From NCBI GenBank assembly GCA_004009845.1, contig RMBW01000053.1:150182-214181 (forward strand): DNA of 64,000 bases, written 5' to 3'. The position numbers were made by a program, and so were the translations under genes. Shown piece after piece: positions 11,157-23,015 of this stretch (position 1 is the first letter of the stretch; every line of letters begins with the position of its first letter). The notes under the pieces are model-generated. The model was not told where the DNA came from, ran no database searches, and saw only the letters and a list, made by a program, of their open reading frames with translations. The stretch is from Davidsoniella eucalypti. Its lineage: Eukaryota > Ascomycota > Sordariomycetes > Microascales > Ceratocystidaceae.

Positions 11157-12991
11157 GAGAAGTCCAGAAGCGACAGGATAAGGAATTGCTTGAGACTGTG
11201 GAGAACGCAGGTATCAAACGCCGTTTAAGGCAGCTCCGGATCAAACGTCAAAACGTCAAAAATCGGTTCGGTTCGTCCTACTTATAAGCTTAAAGAAACA
11301 CCTCCTATACCATGAAAATTGATGATGGAAAAGTTATTAAAAAGATTAGGAGAGTTCCGTAAATCAACAATGAAGAAAAGGTTTATGAAGAAGCACACAG
11401 GAAAGAAAAAGAAAGAAAGGTGGGAAACTACCAACGTATAAATGTTGCCCTCTCGCCCTTTTTTAATTTTTTTAATTCTTTTTTTTTCCGGTTTCGTTAA
11501 ATATTTGGAGGTCCAAGAAAGCTAAAAAAGAGACGCCACATGAAATCTAGAGCTTCAAACCGCCACTTAAAAACGAAAAGAGTTGAGATAAAATAAATGG
11601 GAAAGAGAGAAAAATCAGGTGCCCATGGTGATTTGTTTTGTAACTCAAGAAAGAAAAAGAAAAAAAAAGTCACGATATTCTACGTGAGTTCCTTCCTCCT
11701 ACTGCAGAGAAAAAAAAGAACATAAATCGCTTACCGATATATTACGTTCTATCAGTGCACTCTTATACATGATTTCATTATTCCCTCTTTTTTTTTCCTT
11801 CTTTTCCCCTAGTTTCTAGAAGGCAACATAGTAAAAAGAGAGAAGAAGTAGAACAAGAAAAGAAAAGAAGAAAAAAAACAGTAAAATACAAATAAAAAGT
11901 AATTCTTAGGTGCTACTTTGAACATTCTTTTTTTTTTTCTTCACCGATCTTCTTCGGTTAAGGAATAAGTCCAAAGATAACTTACTACATATCACTACTT
12001 TACTGTTTACCATTTGACTCTTTGGGGGCTTATTCATGCTATTGAAATAGCTCTAGTCTAGCTAAATATACAAGGATTTGAACCCATCTATAGATTAAAG
12101 AAAATAAAAAATAAAAATAAAAAAGCAACACAACAGGCAAACAAACCCCACGCCGCAAAATGCCTTGCTTTTAGCCCACAGCTACTAATAAGTTTCCAAT
12201 ATTTATGTAGAAGACCAAGTTCTGAAAGGAGCTGCAGAATTTGTCTCATAATAACTAACATGCAGCTTAACATCAGACTTGTCTTTGATTAACCTATTAG
12301 TCTGTATTGTCGGCATCTTCTTACTCTATTCCAATGTATATAAACTCATATATACAGCAAGGGAAATACACTGATCTTCTTTATTTGTCTCTTATAACGT
12401 TCCATTTATCATCCCACGTTCAACCCACGCAAACCCAAGTTTTAGAACCAAAAAAAAAATACATGTACCGTTATTATACTCAAACTGTAAAAAAGTACAA
12501 AAGAAGGATAAATTTGGGTTTCTAGAGTTCTCTTCTGCAGAATCCTCTTTCCTTCCTTGTCCGCCTTTTTTTCTTCTCTGTTTTCCTACATGTACTTTTT
12601 CCCTTCTTGGAATATGATCCGAAACGGGGCATGCCATTTCAACATGACAGGTAACCCTATTCATATATATCTAACCCTGTTCTCCACCAGAAGTTGATCC
12701 TAATATTAATGAAGACCTGGCAACAACCCCAAATAAAGCCCAGAATTTGGTTCAAACTTTCGGAAGCATCAAACCGGGGGCCCAATGAAAAGACAGAAGT
12801 TACTATTTTGGTCTTTTTTCTTTTTCCCTTGTTGCTATTTGGTTTTTTTTCTGTTAATGTTTCTTTTTTTTTTAATTCTGATTTCTTTTAAAAGAGACAA
12901 CCCCTCATTCACTCCAACAAGAGATCGTTTCTTTTGTCTTCATCATCTTCTTTTTATATTCGCCGTATTATTGCCTACTTGTTAGCTCATC
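11157..12991. other. Divergent promoter region between MFS and Shr3 genes
   Basis: About 1.8 kb with many A and T homopolymer runs and purine-rich tracts (around 11,380-11,900) and a pyrimidine-rich leader before 12,992. A GGTTCAAATCC-like string on the minus strand near 12,075 lacks the rest of a tRNA. No gene supported. Confidence 0.5.
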
Positions 12992-13721
12992 ATGTCCAAG
13001 TGGATCGATCACTCCAAGTCGACTGTGTCGCGCAATTATCGCGGCACCGGTTCTTTCGCAACCTTTATGATTATCGGGCGTACGTAACTAATTCTTTATT
13101 ATCCCGATGGTCCCATTGGCGCTTCTAACCCAACGCAAAACAACTGACCGGCGTTTTATCTTCTCTCTAGCTACCTGCTTTTTCCTAGGCATTCTCTTCG
13201 CCTCGTTTCCCTACGACTACCCGCTTCTGTGGACTTCTGACCCCGTGCCCGCCTCGTACTATGATCAACTCGCCACCCACCTAGCCTTTATGCATCAGGC
13301 TCCTCCTCTGATCGGGCGCATCCTCAACATCGTCATGAGCGTCGGTTTCGGCGGTTTCTTCCTCAAACTCTTCCGCGCCTCCGAAGCCAATTTCCTCTTC
13401 GACGGTGCCTCGCTCATTCTCTACTTCATCGGTGTCGCCGTCTACATCTCGAACATCGTCAAGACTCTGCGTGCTGTTTCGGCTGATATCTGGAACGACG
13501 CTGCCTGGATCGAGGAGGGTCGCAAGGCCCTCGAGACTGGCGAGGTCTATGTCGGTAGAGAAGATTCCATGCGTATTTTGTCTGCCTCGAACACTATTCT
13601 GGCCCTCGTCCTCGTCGGTGTCTTGGTCCTCCAGGCTGGGCAGTGGTACGCTGAGCACAAGGAACTCGACGATCTCGAGAAGGAGGAGGCTGAGAAGGCC
13701 AAGGAACAGAAGTCTGAGTAG
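12992..13721 (+). CDS. SHR3: ER packaging chaperone for amino-acid permeases, Shr3
   Basis: Two exons, 12,992-13,079 and 13,171-13,721, give 212 residues. Splicing creates the Shr3 hallmark IIGPTCFFLGILFASFPYDY near residues 27-46. Shr3 is an ER membrane protein that keeps amino-acid permeases from aggregating and loads them into COPII vesicles. Four hydrophobic helices are visible: about 22-42, 77-95, 108-127 and the one in NTILALVLVGVLVLQAG. The C-terminus is charged (ELDDLEKEEAEKAKEQKSE), as in yeast Shr3, where the tail contacts coat proteins. Length matches the family (about 200-215). The 91-nt intron splits a Pro codon. Confidence 0.95.
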
Positions 13722-14020
13722 AAAAGGTAGAGGAGAAGAGGGGTCTGTTTTCGAATCTCATCTTAGCAATCGAGATGAAATCATACTTGTACCATTATAC
13801 ATATATCCTGAGCATACTGTACTGTTAATCTTCATCTCATATAAAACATCATTATCACACATATCAAGCATTGATTTTTATGACTATCTATTTTAACGTG
13901 AAATGTGACTCTGTATTCTCTATCTTAGTGTGATGTTCAGATCGCTTTTTTTTCTCCTTACATGTTTATGATAGAGCTAGCTTTTGTCTTGTTTATCTTC
14001 ATCTCTCTTTTATCCTGCGA

Positions 14021-17000
14021 TCACTCAAGCTTCAGCTGCTCAAACTGCTTGATAGTGCCCTCGAAACCCTTGGCCTCAGACTCTAGATCAATCAACTTCT
14101 TGGCATCGGTCTCGCGGATAGATGCTGCCACCTTCTCCTGGTACTTGGGGTCAGCCAACAACTTGTTCTGCTTGCTGATACCAGCCTGAACCTTATCCAG
14201 CTTATTTTGCGCCTTGGCAATCTCAGCGTCTAGGTCAACACGGCCCTTGACATATAGGTAGGCAACTGCCTCCGAACCAACGGGGTAGGCGACGCAACCA
14301 GCAGGGCGAGAGGATGTGGGAGGAAGAATCTCAACCTCCTTGCAGCCCTTGCCGCACAGAGTCTTGATCGAGGGAGTCTCGGCAGTGATAGTGGCCAGCG
14401 AGGTCTCGTCCAGAGCCTGGAAGAGAACTGTTTGAATGGATATGTTAGTATGTCAAGATACAACAATGGCTCATATAGAGTTATATATAGGAAAAAAAGA
14501 CTTACCCTTGCCCTCCTCCTTGATCTGGTACTCACTCATTAGTGAACGAGCACCACGTGAGCAAACCATGACAAGCTCGTAAGCAGCCTCAGCATCGGGG
14601 CTGAATAGCTTCTCATCGAACTCGGGGTAGGTAGCCAGCATGATAGACTCGGTCTTGTCTTCGGGCCGGCGGGGAAGACGCTGCCACAGCTCCTCAGAAA
14701 CTAGTAGGGATATTAGTAAAGATATATATGTGACGATGAGGCGTTAAAGACTTACTGAAGGGCATGAAGGGGTGGATCAGCAAAAGGGCAGCCTCTAGGG
14801 TGGTGTATAGGGTCTGCAAAGAGCTCTCCTGTTCCTCTGGGGTACCATCCTGAATGATAGACTTGGAGTTCTCAATCCAGACATCACATAGGTGGTTCCA
14901 CCAGTACTGGTAAACCAGATTAGAAGCCTTTTGGAACTCACGAGCCTCGAGAGCCTCGTTGATCTCCTTGGCAGCCGTGGTCATCTTGCTTAGAATCCAC
15001 TTCTCAGCTAGAGTGACACCAGGCGCGATCTTAGCCTTAGGCTTGAAGTCCTCCGGCAGCTTGCCCAGGACGAACTTGCCAGCTTGCCAGATCTTGTTGG
15101 AGAAACGGCGCATAGCAGCCAGAATCTTGATGTCCAGGTTGATATCACTACCAGAGGGAGCAGTAGCGGAAACCATAAAGAAACGCAGAGCGTCGGCACC
15201 GCATTGGGGGATGCCCTCAGGGAAAGCTTGACGCTGCCACTTAGTGGCCTTTTCAACCTCGTTGGGGTGCAGGTTGCCGTGTAGAAGCTGGGCGTTGAGA
15301 TCCTCCAGAGAGATACCAGCAATGGCATCAAGAGGAGAAATGGTGTTACCTAGAGACTTGGACATTTTGCGGCCCTCGTTATCACGGACAAGAGAGTGAC
15401 AGAAAACCTCCTTGAAGGGGACCTTGCCGGTCAACTTGATACCCATCATGATCATGCGGGCAATCCAGAAAAAGATGATGTCCCAACCTGTCTCCAGGAC
15501 GGACGTAGGGAAGAAGCGTTCCAGATCCAGGGACTTGTTGTCGGGCCAGCCCAGAGTGCTAAAGGGCCACAGGCCACTGCTGAACCAAGTGTCTAGAACA
15601 TCCTCGTCACGGACAAGCTTGAAGGTCTTGCCGGGCAGAGCCTTCTCGGCCTTGGCGCGAGCTTCCTCTTCAGTACGGCCAGCGTACCAGCGCTCGTTAG
15701 AGACATCAGTCTCCTCGCCCTCGACAATGGCCTGGTACACAGGGCACTGGTGACCCCACCAAAGCTGACGAGAGATACACCAATCTTGGATGTTGTCGGG
15801 GTGCATCCACGACAGGAACATGTTTCTGGCAGTTGAGGGACGAATATCGATCTCGCCAGACTTGACGGCGTCGACGGCAGCAGCAGCTAGCTTATCAGTC
15901 TTGACCCACCACTGGGGCTTCAGGATAGGCTCGATGATATCCTTGGACCGGTCGCAGATAGGAACCTTCATGGGGTTAGGCTCAACCTTGACCCACAGGC
16001 CCTTGGCCTTCAGGTCTTCCTGGACCTTGTAACGGACGTCGAAACGCTTCTGGCCCTTGTAAGGACCGGCGTTCTCGTTCAAGAGACCATCATCGGTCAG
16101 GATGTTGATGAACTCTAGCTTGTGCTTCTGGCCCAGGTTGAAATCGTTGGGGTCGTGGGCAGGAGTTAGCTTGACGGCTCCAGTACCGAACTCCATCTCG
16201 ACATATTCATCAGCGACGATAGGAAGCTTGCGGTCAAGGAAGGGGTGAATGGCATTCTTGCCGACTAGGTGAGTGTAGCGCTTGTCAGAGGGGTGCACAG
16301 CGATACCAGTGTCACCCAGCATAGTCTCGATACGGGTGGTAGCAACTTCGATGGTCTCATCAGAACCCTCGATCTGGTACTTGAAGTGGACAATGACACC
16401 AAACTCGACCTTGCGGTCGTAGCCTGGGACATCCAGCAGAGTGCGGCCAGTCAATTCCTTGTTGTTGACCTCCAGGTTGGAAACAGCGGTACTCAAACGA
16501 GTCGACCAGTTAACCAGACGGTTGGCACGGTAGATGATGCCCTCCTCGTGGAAGGAAACGAAGGCCTCGGTAACAGCCTTAGACAGACGGGGCTCCATGG
16601 TGAAAGCTTCACGGTCCCAGTCGAACGAGCCACCAAGCTTGGTGAGAGCCTTGTTGATCTTCTTGTGGTACTCCTCCTTCCATTCCCACACACGCTCGAT
16701 GAACTTTTCGCGACCAAGATCGTGACGGGTCTTATTCTCGCGGCGCTGAAGCATGCGCTCGACGACTGACTGGGTAGCGATACCGGCGTGGTCGCAACCA
16801 GGAACCCACAGTGCAGAATAGCCGCGCATTCTGTGCCAGCGGATCATGGTGTCCTGCAGCGAGTCACCTAGAGCGTGACCCATGTGCAGAGCACCGGTGA
16901 CGTTGGGGGGAGGATGCACAATGACGAAGCTGCCCTTGTCTAGGACAGTGCCGTCGGGCTTCAACTGAGGCTTGAAGTAGCCCTGCTTGTGCCACCACTC

Positions 17001-17581
17001 ATACCAGGCGCTCTCTACAGCAACAGCGCTGTAAGCCTTGTAGTGGGGGTGCTCGAGCGACTTGAGGATCTTCTTCTCGCCCTCGGGGGTGTCCTCGATG
17101 TACTCGGGGAGAGGCTCTTCTTCCTTCTTGGCGGGCTTGGCCTTCTTCTCCTTGGCTTGCTTGGGGGCAGCAGAGGTGTCGGCCTTGGCCTTGGCTTTCT
17201 GCTCGAACTTGGCCTGCTTTGCGGCCTTCTTGCGCTCCTTTTCGACTATATAGACAGAGGAAGCCTAGTTAGTATGCGTTTGGGGATGCGCATAAGCACG
17301 ATGACGTCGGTGCGCAAGTGGGGATATATCGGACGGCAGTGGCAGGGTTGGAGATCTACGGCGGCACAAGATGTTTGGAGGGATTACTAACGCTCTTTCT
17401 CGGTCTTGACCTTGGGCACGGTGGGCTGAGCAGCGGCGGGAGCGGCAGCAGCAGCACCGTCTTATATAGCAGCATTAGTTAGCACAAATGGTCACGACAG
17501 TCACAGTGGCGCATCCACACTATGGACGACAAGCAAAGAGTACTAATTACCCATGGGCGGCTGGGTAGGAGCGGATGCCAT
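14021..17581 (-). CDS. VAS1: Valyl-tRNA synthetase
   Basis: Five minus-strand exons (17,581-17,551; 17,460-17,392; 17,245-14,756; 14,700-14,506; 14,427-14,021) give 1,063 residues, close to yeast Vas1 (1,104). The class I HIGH motif appears as PPPNVTGALHMGHAL, and KMSKS as GRKMSKSLGN. The CP1 editing domain lies between them. The C-terminal coiled coil (EIAKAQNKLDKVQAGISKQN) is typical of ValRS. The N-terminal 100 residues are Ala/Lys-rich, as in eukaryotic cytosolic enzymes. All intron phases join cleanly. The AUG at 17,581 gives a protein without a presequence. An in-frame, AUG-less, basic extension upstream could supply a mitochondrial form (separate entry). Confidence 0.96.
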
Positions 17582-17767
17582 CGCGCGATATAAAAGCGTA
17601 TTAACAGAGGATACTCGGGGATAAGCTCGCGCAACGACGGGATTCAGCAACGATAGATGGTGATGCCGAAGCTTGCAGTTACGCAGTGATCGGAGCGTAA
17701 GTGGGAACGTTTTTACTGCGAAGCCCCCAGTTCTTAGACAGGGCTTCCAAAGAGTGAGTCTTAGTCT
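17582..17767 (-). promoter_or_regulatory. In-frame AUG-less 5' extension of ValRS: possible non-AUG mitochondrial presequence
   Basis: Reading upstream of the ValRS AUG in the same frame, 62 codons are open before a TAA at 17,770-17,768. They contain no Asp or Glu, nine Arg and three Lys, and many Leu, Ser, Ala and Val (for example NPVVARAYPRVSSVNTLLYR just before the AUG). That is a good mitochondrial targeting composition. There is no in-frame AUG. An ACG at 17,710-17,708 has A at -3 and would add 43 residues; another ACG lies at 17,599. Yeast makes both ValRS forms from one gene, and yeast ALA1 and GRS1 use ACG and UUG, so a near-cognate start is plausible. This is inference from composition and frame. 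Confidence 0.55.
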
Positions 17768-18294
17768 TTATAGGCACGGCTTCGGGGTAAAGGCTCTGGT
17801 ACTAGGAGGCTAAGAAGGTTAGGTTAGTCAGGGTCAAGATTGGTAGGAGGCGGGCAATGACGAAAAATTGAATTGTAATCGCCGGCCCTTGACTCACCAC
17901 TTGCCGCTCTGTTTTTTTTTACAAAAGAATAGTCAGTAGTTCTATAGCGTCGAAACCTAGGCCGTTTTTTCTTATAGTGCTAGCATTGAGTAGATAGAGC
18001 GCCAACCATTTTTTGGAGGGGCGCATTTGAGTCGCTAAATACTATGGTGGGGTTGTGCTGCCGCCACACTTGTACGACCGCTTAACTGTGGCGCTCGACT
18101 ACTTAGTTGAATGACAGCCACCTCTTATTTTTTGACTGTAACCATAAAATAGGCAGGCACGTATGTATGGACAGGCTGTTTCGGGCCGTGCAAGTACCTA
18201 CCACTTGATGAACCGGATAAAATAATATACTTGTAGAAATAGCGTAGATTGTATGTGACATCCAACTCTTCGAATTCTAGCAATACAGAGTGCA
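17768..18294. other. Divergent promoter between VAS1 and the mitochondrial protein gene
   Basis: Spacer of about 0.5 kb with no gene. It presumably carries the start sites for both divergent genes. Confidence 0.45.
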
Positions 18295-19969
18295 ATGACT
18301 ATCACGGCCATATACAGAGTCGCACCACCCATACTTGCATCGAGATACTCCGTCAGACTTCCTTTTGCCAGATGGAACTCTTCCCAAGCTTCTACGTCGA
18401 CCTGGTTTATTGGCCCGAGAGCTGACAAGGTAGCTTGAATGACACCTTTATATGACTCTGTACGGTCAAGCTTACATACCTTCTAGCAAGCTGTCATCGA
18501 TCACATATCAAAGTATAATTCGGCATTGGAGCCATCTCCCTTCGATGCTACAGTAATCCTTGCATCTCCACTGTTCACAAGATGGCTTGATGATGAGAAT
18601 GTCTTGAAGAGCTTACTTGGCCAGTCTTCTGCAGACTCCGTCCGAGTTATCTCGGCAGTCGTTGATGGGCTCAGTCCTGCTTCGTATATGGGACTTCCTC
18701 GTGAAGGCATCTCAATCATACGGGGTAGCGAGAATGCATTACTTGAAAACCATTCGCTACCGCTCATGCAGAAGCCAGGCAAGTCACATGGGTTTCTTGA
18801 CATTGTTTCCAAGACGCCAAGCTCATGGATCACCAGTGTGCCTCTCTCCAACACCGTCTTCAGAAATGGCCGAGAAGCAACTCTCAACGATAGCTACTGG
18901 ACATCTGAGGATGGAGCATTAAGCTTACAAAAGTCCATTCCAGGCTACTATCAGAGAATACTCCTACCACAATCAACAGAGAAGCCAATAGTGCGTGCGC
19001 CTTTGATACCTGTCCTACCCCCAAGGCAGATAACAGGCTGCCTGGGGAATATTCTCAGTGAGATAGATGTCGATGGAACGATTGTGCCCGCTTCGACCGA
19101 ACTAGAAAGGGTCGTCCCTAGCATATATAGCACACGGATTGGGTCAACTGAGGAGGCCCGTGGTGTAGAAGTCTGGGCTCTCGTATCGCCAGATAAACAA
19201 TCCGTTAACAAGAGTATATCCCAAGATGTTATCTCACTTTTCAAGGACAGAGACACAGAGGCCACAGAAGCTACTCAGATATCGAAGAAGCTGGAAGGTC
19301 TCTTTGACGCCGGCTGTGAACTTTACAGGATAGGTATGTCTATATAAAAATGATACAAACTGCAACCATCGTAGTCATTGCTAACCATAATATAGAAAGC
19401 GGGGGTGGAGGCTGGGGAAACCGAAAGGGGCGTCTTGCCCTCGAGACCAAATGGGAACCAACGACAGCAAAGTCCTCCTCGCCCTTTGGAAACCCCGAAT
19501 CAGAAGAAATCGATCTACCGTCCTTTATGCGCCATGGCATTATGCAACGCGGACTCTTAAAGCCCGGCTCGTGGCTACAGTTTCTACTTTCGCCGATGCG
19601 GTTCCGATCTAGCCCTGTACAAACGCTACCGCCTCCAGCCTTTGTCTTTGGCTCGTCGCGGGATCCCTTAGATGACTCAATTTTATCGAGTGAAGTCATG
19701 GCCCAAGGGGATAAAACACCCGATATCGAGCTGGTTGAAGATCAATTCTCAGCTCTGGCCAACGAGGGTATTTATATTACAAAAGACGATGGCTCGTCTA
19801 CTCAGTTGGAAAGTCCATTCGCCCAAGTCTGTATCTATTCTACAAAGGTAGGCTAGGCGTAGTGTACCATAAATATCTCAATGTATAAATATCACGTACT
19901 TTCTAGTTGTATACCTGTATCCTACCATATGACTTATTCCGTACACCGCAGCAAATTTTCCCGATATAG
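18295..19969 (+). CDS. Unrecognised protein with probable mitochondrial presequence
   Basis: Proposed exons are 18,295-18,429, 18,487-19,333, 19,396-19,847 and 19,907-19,969, all in phase, giving about 498 residues. If the last intron (donor gtaggc) is not removed, translation stops at 19,856 and the product is 480 residues. The N-terminus MTITAIYRVAPPILASRYSV is acid-free with Arg, hydroxyl and hydrophobic residues, like a mitochondrial presequence. The second exon starts QAVIDHISKYNSALEPSPF. A Gly-rich turn ESGGGGWGNRKGRLALE near residue 328 is created by splicing. No transmembrane helix is evident. I recognise no catalytic motif. It diverges from VAS1 and precedes the pseudogene. Confidence 0.75.
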
Positions 19970-20123
19970 CTTAGGTCAACATGATGATACCCAAAAATAT
20001 TGGCCGAATAATTATCTATGTAATGTGAGAGGTGTGTCAATGATGGTCAATATTTATATATACACCAGAGTTCTCATACGAGATCTCTTGTTGAATGTGA
20101 AGCCAAAGCCTTCGCTCTACACC

Positions 20124-21056
20124 ATGGCATTAGCCAAGACCGGTATTTACTCTCTCGGTGATATGGGCGCTGGGATTGCCCGTCTCTTGAACGCACATGG
20201 ATTTCAAGCCGTCAGTAACTGCTCCGGTCGTAGGTCCGTCACCACCAGATAGCCCAACCCTTTCTATCTCTCTCCCTCTCTCTTGTATTTATCTACGCAC
20301 CAACCACACGAGTCTATATGAAGTAAGAGAACCAACCGTGTATCATAGCTAAGACACATTATTCCGGGCTAAAAACGCCGGCGTTGAACGAGTCGATAGC
20401 GACATTGACGTAATGTCACGCTGTTCCACCATCTTCTCCGTGCTTCCACGGCACGTGACATCGGCTCGCGTTTGAACTCTGCTGGTGTCGTGTTCTTCGA
20501 CGGCGCTATTATCGGTGGTCCGCCCAAGTTATCTGACGAAAAGGGTTGGAACAGCCTTCGTGTTCACACCTTGGGTCAAGCCGCCTTTAGGATGTTCTTC
20601 CGGGTGGTGTCGGTGAGAAGTTGTTCAAAACTTTAAATATGAACTATGTCTCGCAGGACATTGGCTCAGCTAGCGGTCTCCAGACGTGCTTTAGCACTAT
20701 CACAAAGGGCATCGTTTCACTATTCACCCAAAGTTTCAACTGCTCATCACCTGGTCATGACAGAAAATCTCAAGGAGGAACTAGGCATTCTCTTTCCCAG
20801 TCAACTACAATATGTGAAGTTACCACACGTCTCTTCCATGCAACCAAAAGCTTATCGGTGGGTTGTCGAGATGCAAGAAATTGCAAAGACTCATCATGAA
20901 GAACTCGGATTTGATCCTAGCCTATTTAATGATATTGCTAGCGTGTACACTAATGTAGCAAACGACTCAGGGCTTGGCAAGAAAAAGATCGGCAAAAGAA
21001 ACAAAGGCACAGCAACAGATGACGTTGCCAAAGTCCTCTACAGACTTTGTGCTTAA
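20124..21056 (+). pseudogene. Degraded 6-phosphogluconate-dehydrogenase-like gene (NAD-binding plus DUF1932 domains)
   Basis: Pieces of one protein lie in order but in different frames. MALAKTGIYSLGDMGAGIAR (from 20,124) is the Rossmann start. CSTIFSVLPRHVTSARV, ending in a stop near 20,470, matches the family's 'SIVPPRDA' region. AGVVFFDGAIIGGPP follows near 20,490, and NYVSQDIGSASGLQTCF near 20,640 is in another frame. The C-terminal part (KAYRWVVEMQEIAKTHHEEL, stop at 21,056) is in a third frame and resembles the DUF1932 domain of fungal 6PGDH-like oxidoreductases. In-frame stops, at least two frameshifts and a missing stretch between the first blocks make a functional product unlikely. 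I found no set of introns that repairs it. Confidence 0.8.
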
Positions 21057-21314
21057 AAGGAATCTTGATAGGGACAATGAAAAATGAAATCAGTTTAAAA
21101 TATATTAGCAAAATTTGACGCTGTACTTGACAAACAGAGATATCTATAGTAGCCGGCCATCCACCGTAAAAACAAAAACAACACACGGCTCATCTATATA
21201 GGAAACCATACCATATGAACATTAACTTTAATGCGGAACTCACATATGTTCATTCTTGGTATGCAGGGTGTATACTACTGCTAGATGTAGTATATATAGC
21301 CAAAAGATAGTAGA

Positions 21315-23015
21315 CTACTCAATCATGTCTACATCGTCAATGGGAACAGCGACTGCTGCTACTGCTGCCGCTGCTACGGGGGCAGGTTCAGCGGCGGGTG
21401 CTGCGGTTGCACTGGCCTCAGGGTGCTCGCCAGAGCCAAAGTAGTCGGCCATCTCTGCATCAAGCTCTTGTTGGGTTTTGCGGGAGTGTCCATGGCTACC
21501 ATCCCGTTGGTTGTTGCGCTGACCACCGCGACTATCATTTCTGTTGCCGCTGTTACCGTCATGGTCACGACGAGCACCAGGACGGCGGCCTTGATTGCGG
21601 CGTTGGTTGTTCATGGGACTACGCGATCTACCCCCCTTCTGGCCTGGTACGTATCTGTCAATTCCGAGACTAGAGGCATTCTCATCTTCGATATGTCTGC
21701 GAGGAGAACGTGACCGGTCTCTGGGTGAGGATATACGATCAGCAAGCGACCGGCCAGGCATGACTGCAGTGTCGAAGGGGTTGCGTTTCGATTCGCCAGA
21801 CAAAATATTCAAAGCGATGGGTTGACCTAATGTTGGCGTTAGTGGGCACGTTCTATCATATACATTGCCATAGTAGATCTTGTAAACGAACCATTTGCAT
21901 TTGCGCCATTGAATTCAGCAACGGCCTTCTTAGCATCTGCGTAAGATTCGTATATGATATAAGCAACACCCTCCGAGCGACCGGCACGATCGTACCGGAG
22001 CTGGAAACGTGTAATAGGACCAATGCTGGAGAAAAGGTTCTTTGGATATAAGTTAGTATAGCGCCATTATGCATATCAGAGCAATGGTATCATACCTTCA
22101 GCTCATCTTCAGTGAGGTCATAATGGATGTTCTCGACACGAATCTTGGAGCCACGAGGCTCGCTACAGCATACGGTTATTAAATGTCATGGCAATTTTTT
22201 CCGACATGTTGACAAACCTTTGGTTCTGCTTATCCGGGGAATCGCGGCGATGGCGGTCATGGCCACGGCGACCATTGTCTTCGTATCTATCGTGCACCCA
22301 TTCACTATGATTATGGTTAGTGGTCACGTCAGAATTTGATGTTTCAATACAAGGCAGGATAGTGAACATACCTATCAAGATCACGGTGCTCGTCCCGATA
22401 ATAGCCCTGAAATTGGAAAGGTAAGCGGCTGCCAGCCAGAGATGAGTGTCAAAGTAGACATTGGGCCTTCAAGGCCAAGCAAAGAATGAGATCAAAATCA
22501 AGTAAAAGGGATCCATCTTGGTTAGTTAGGCCAAGTAGATCAAGAGGTTTGGATCGCTCAATCATAAAATCGGGAGGGGAAATCAACCTACGTCATTAGA
22601 TTGAGTCAGTCATCAGGTTATCCAGCGGTAATGTTATTAGTATGATGGCGGAACACATACCTTTTTCACGCCGTCACGCGGGAAGTCATTGTTGTCGCGG
22701 CGTCTGTTGCTGTTGTTGTTGCTGTTATTGTGGTGTCGGTTGTTGTTGTTGTTATTGCTGTTGTTGTTGCTGTTGTTGTTGTTGTTGCGACGAGGACGCT
22801 GTGGTATTGCCTTCTGTTAGCTATGATCGTATAGGACGTTGTGATGATATGGCACAAGGCTGAGAGAAATATGTGGGACAAGGCTGCGATTTTTCGACAC
22901 AAAAATAGGGTGTTTAGCCGTGGGGCACGCGATGCAGAAAATCAACAACACAATCACGATGACTTACGTGCTCGCCGAGGATTTCATCCAGACTCTTGTC
23001 CATGTTGTTAGTCAT
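21315..23015 (-). CDS. YRA1: mRNA export adaptor of the Aly/REF family (Yra1/Mlo3-like)
   Basis: Seven minus-strand exons (23,015-22,968; 22,813-22,661; 22,406-22,372; 22,304-22,218; 22,162-22,096; 22,039-21,892; 21,826-21,315) give 349 residues with all phases closing. The N-terminus MTNNMDKSLDEILGEH is the REF-N box that binds the export helicase/receptor. An Asn/Ser repeat covers about residues 25-50. One RRM lies at about 112-185: IRVENIHYDL is RNP2, and GRSEGVAYIIYE sits at the RNP1 position. An RGG/SR-rich region follows, and the REF-C box KTQQELDAEMADYF begins at about 296. These proteins couple TREX/THO to Mex67 in nuclear mRNA export. Multiple introns are usual for this gene. The intron 22,660-22,407 is long (254 nt) and could hide a small exon. 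Confidence 0.92.
22700..22800 (-). repeat. Trinucleotide repeat coding poly-Asn/Ser in Yra1
   Basis: The plus strand shows nearly uninterrupted gttgtt/gctgtt triplets. On the coding strand these read AAC and AGC codons, giving runs of Asn broken by Ser and one RHH. Such tracts expand and contract by slippage. Confidence 0.85.

Noticed and set aside
12065..12095. GGTTCAAATCC-like tRNA B-box on the minus strand
   Set aside because: No A box or acceptor/anticodon stems in the preceding 80 bases.
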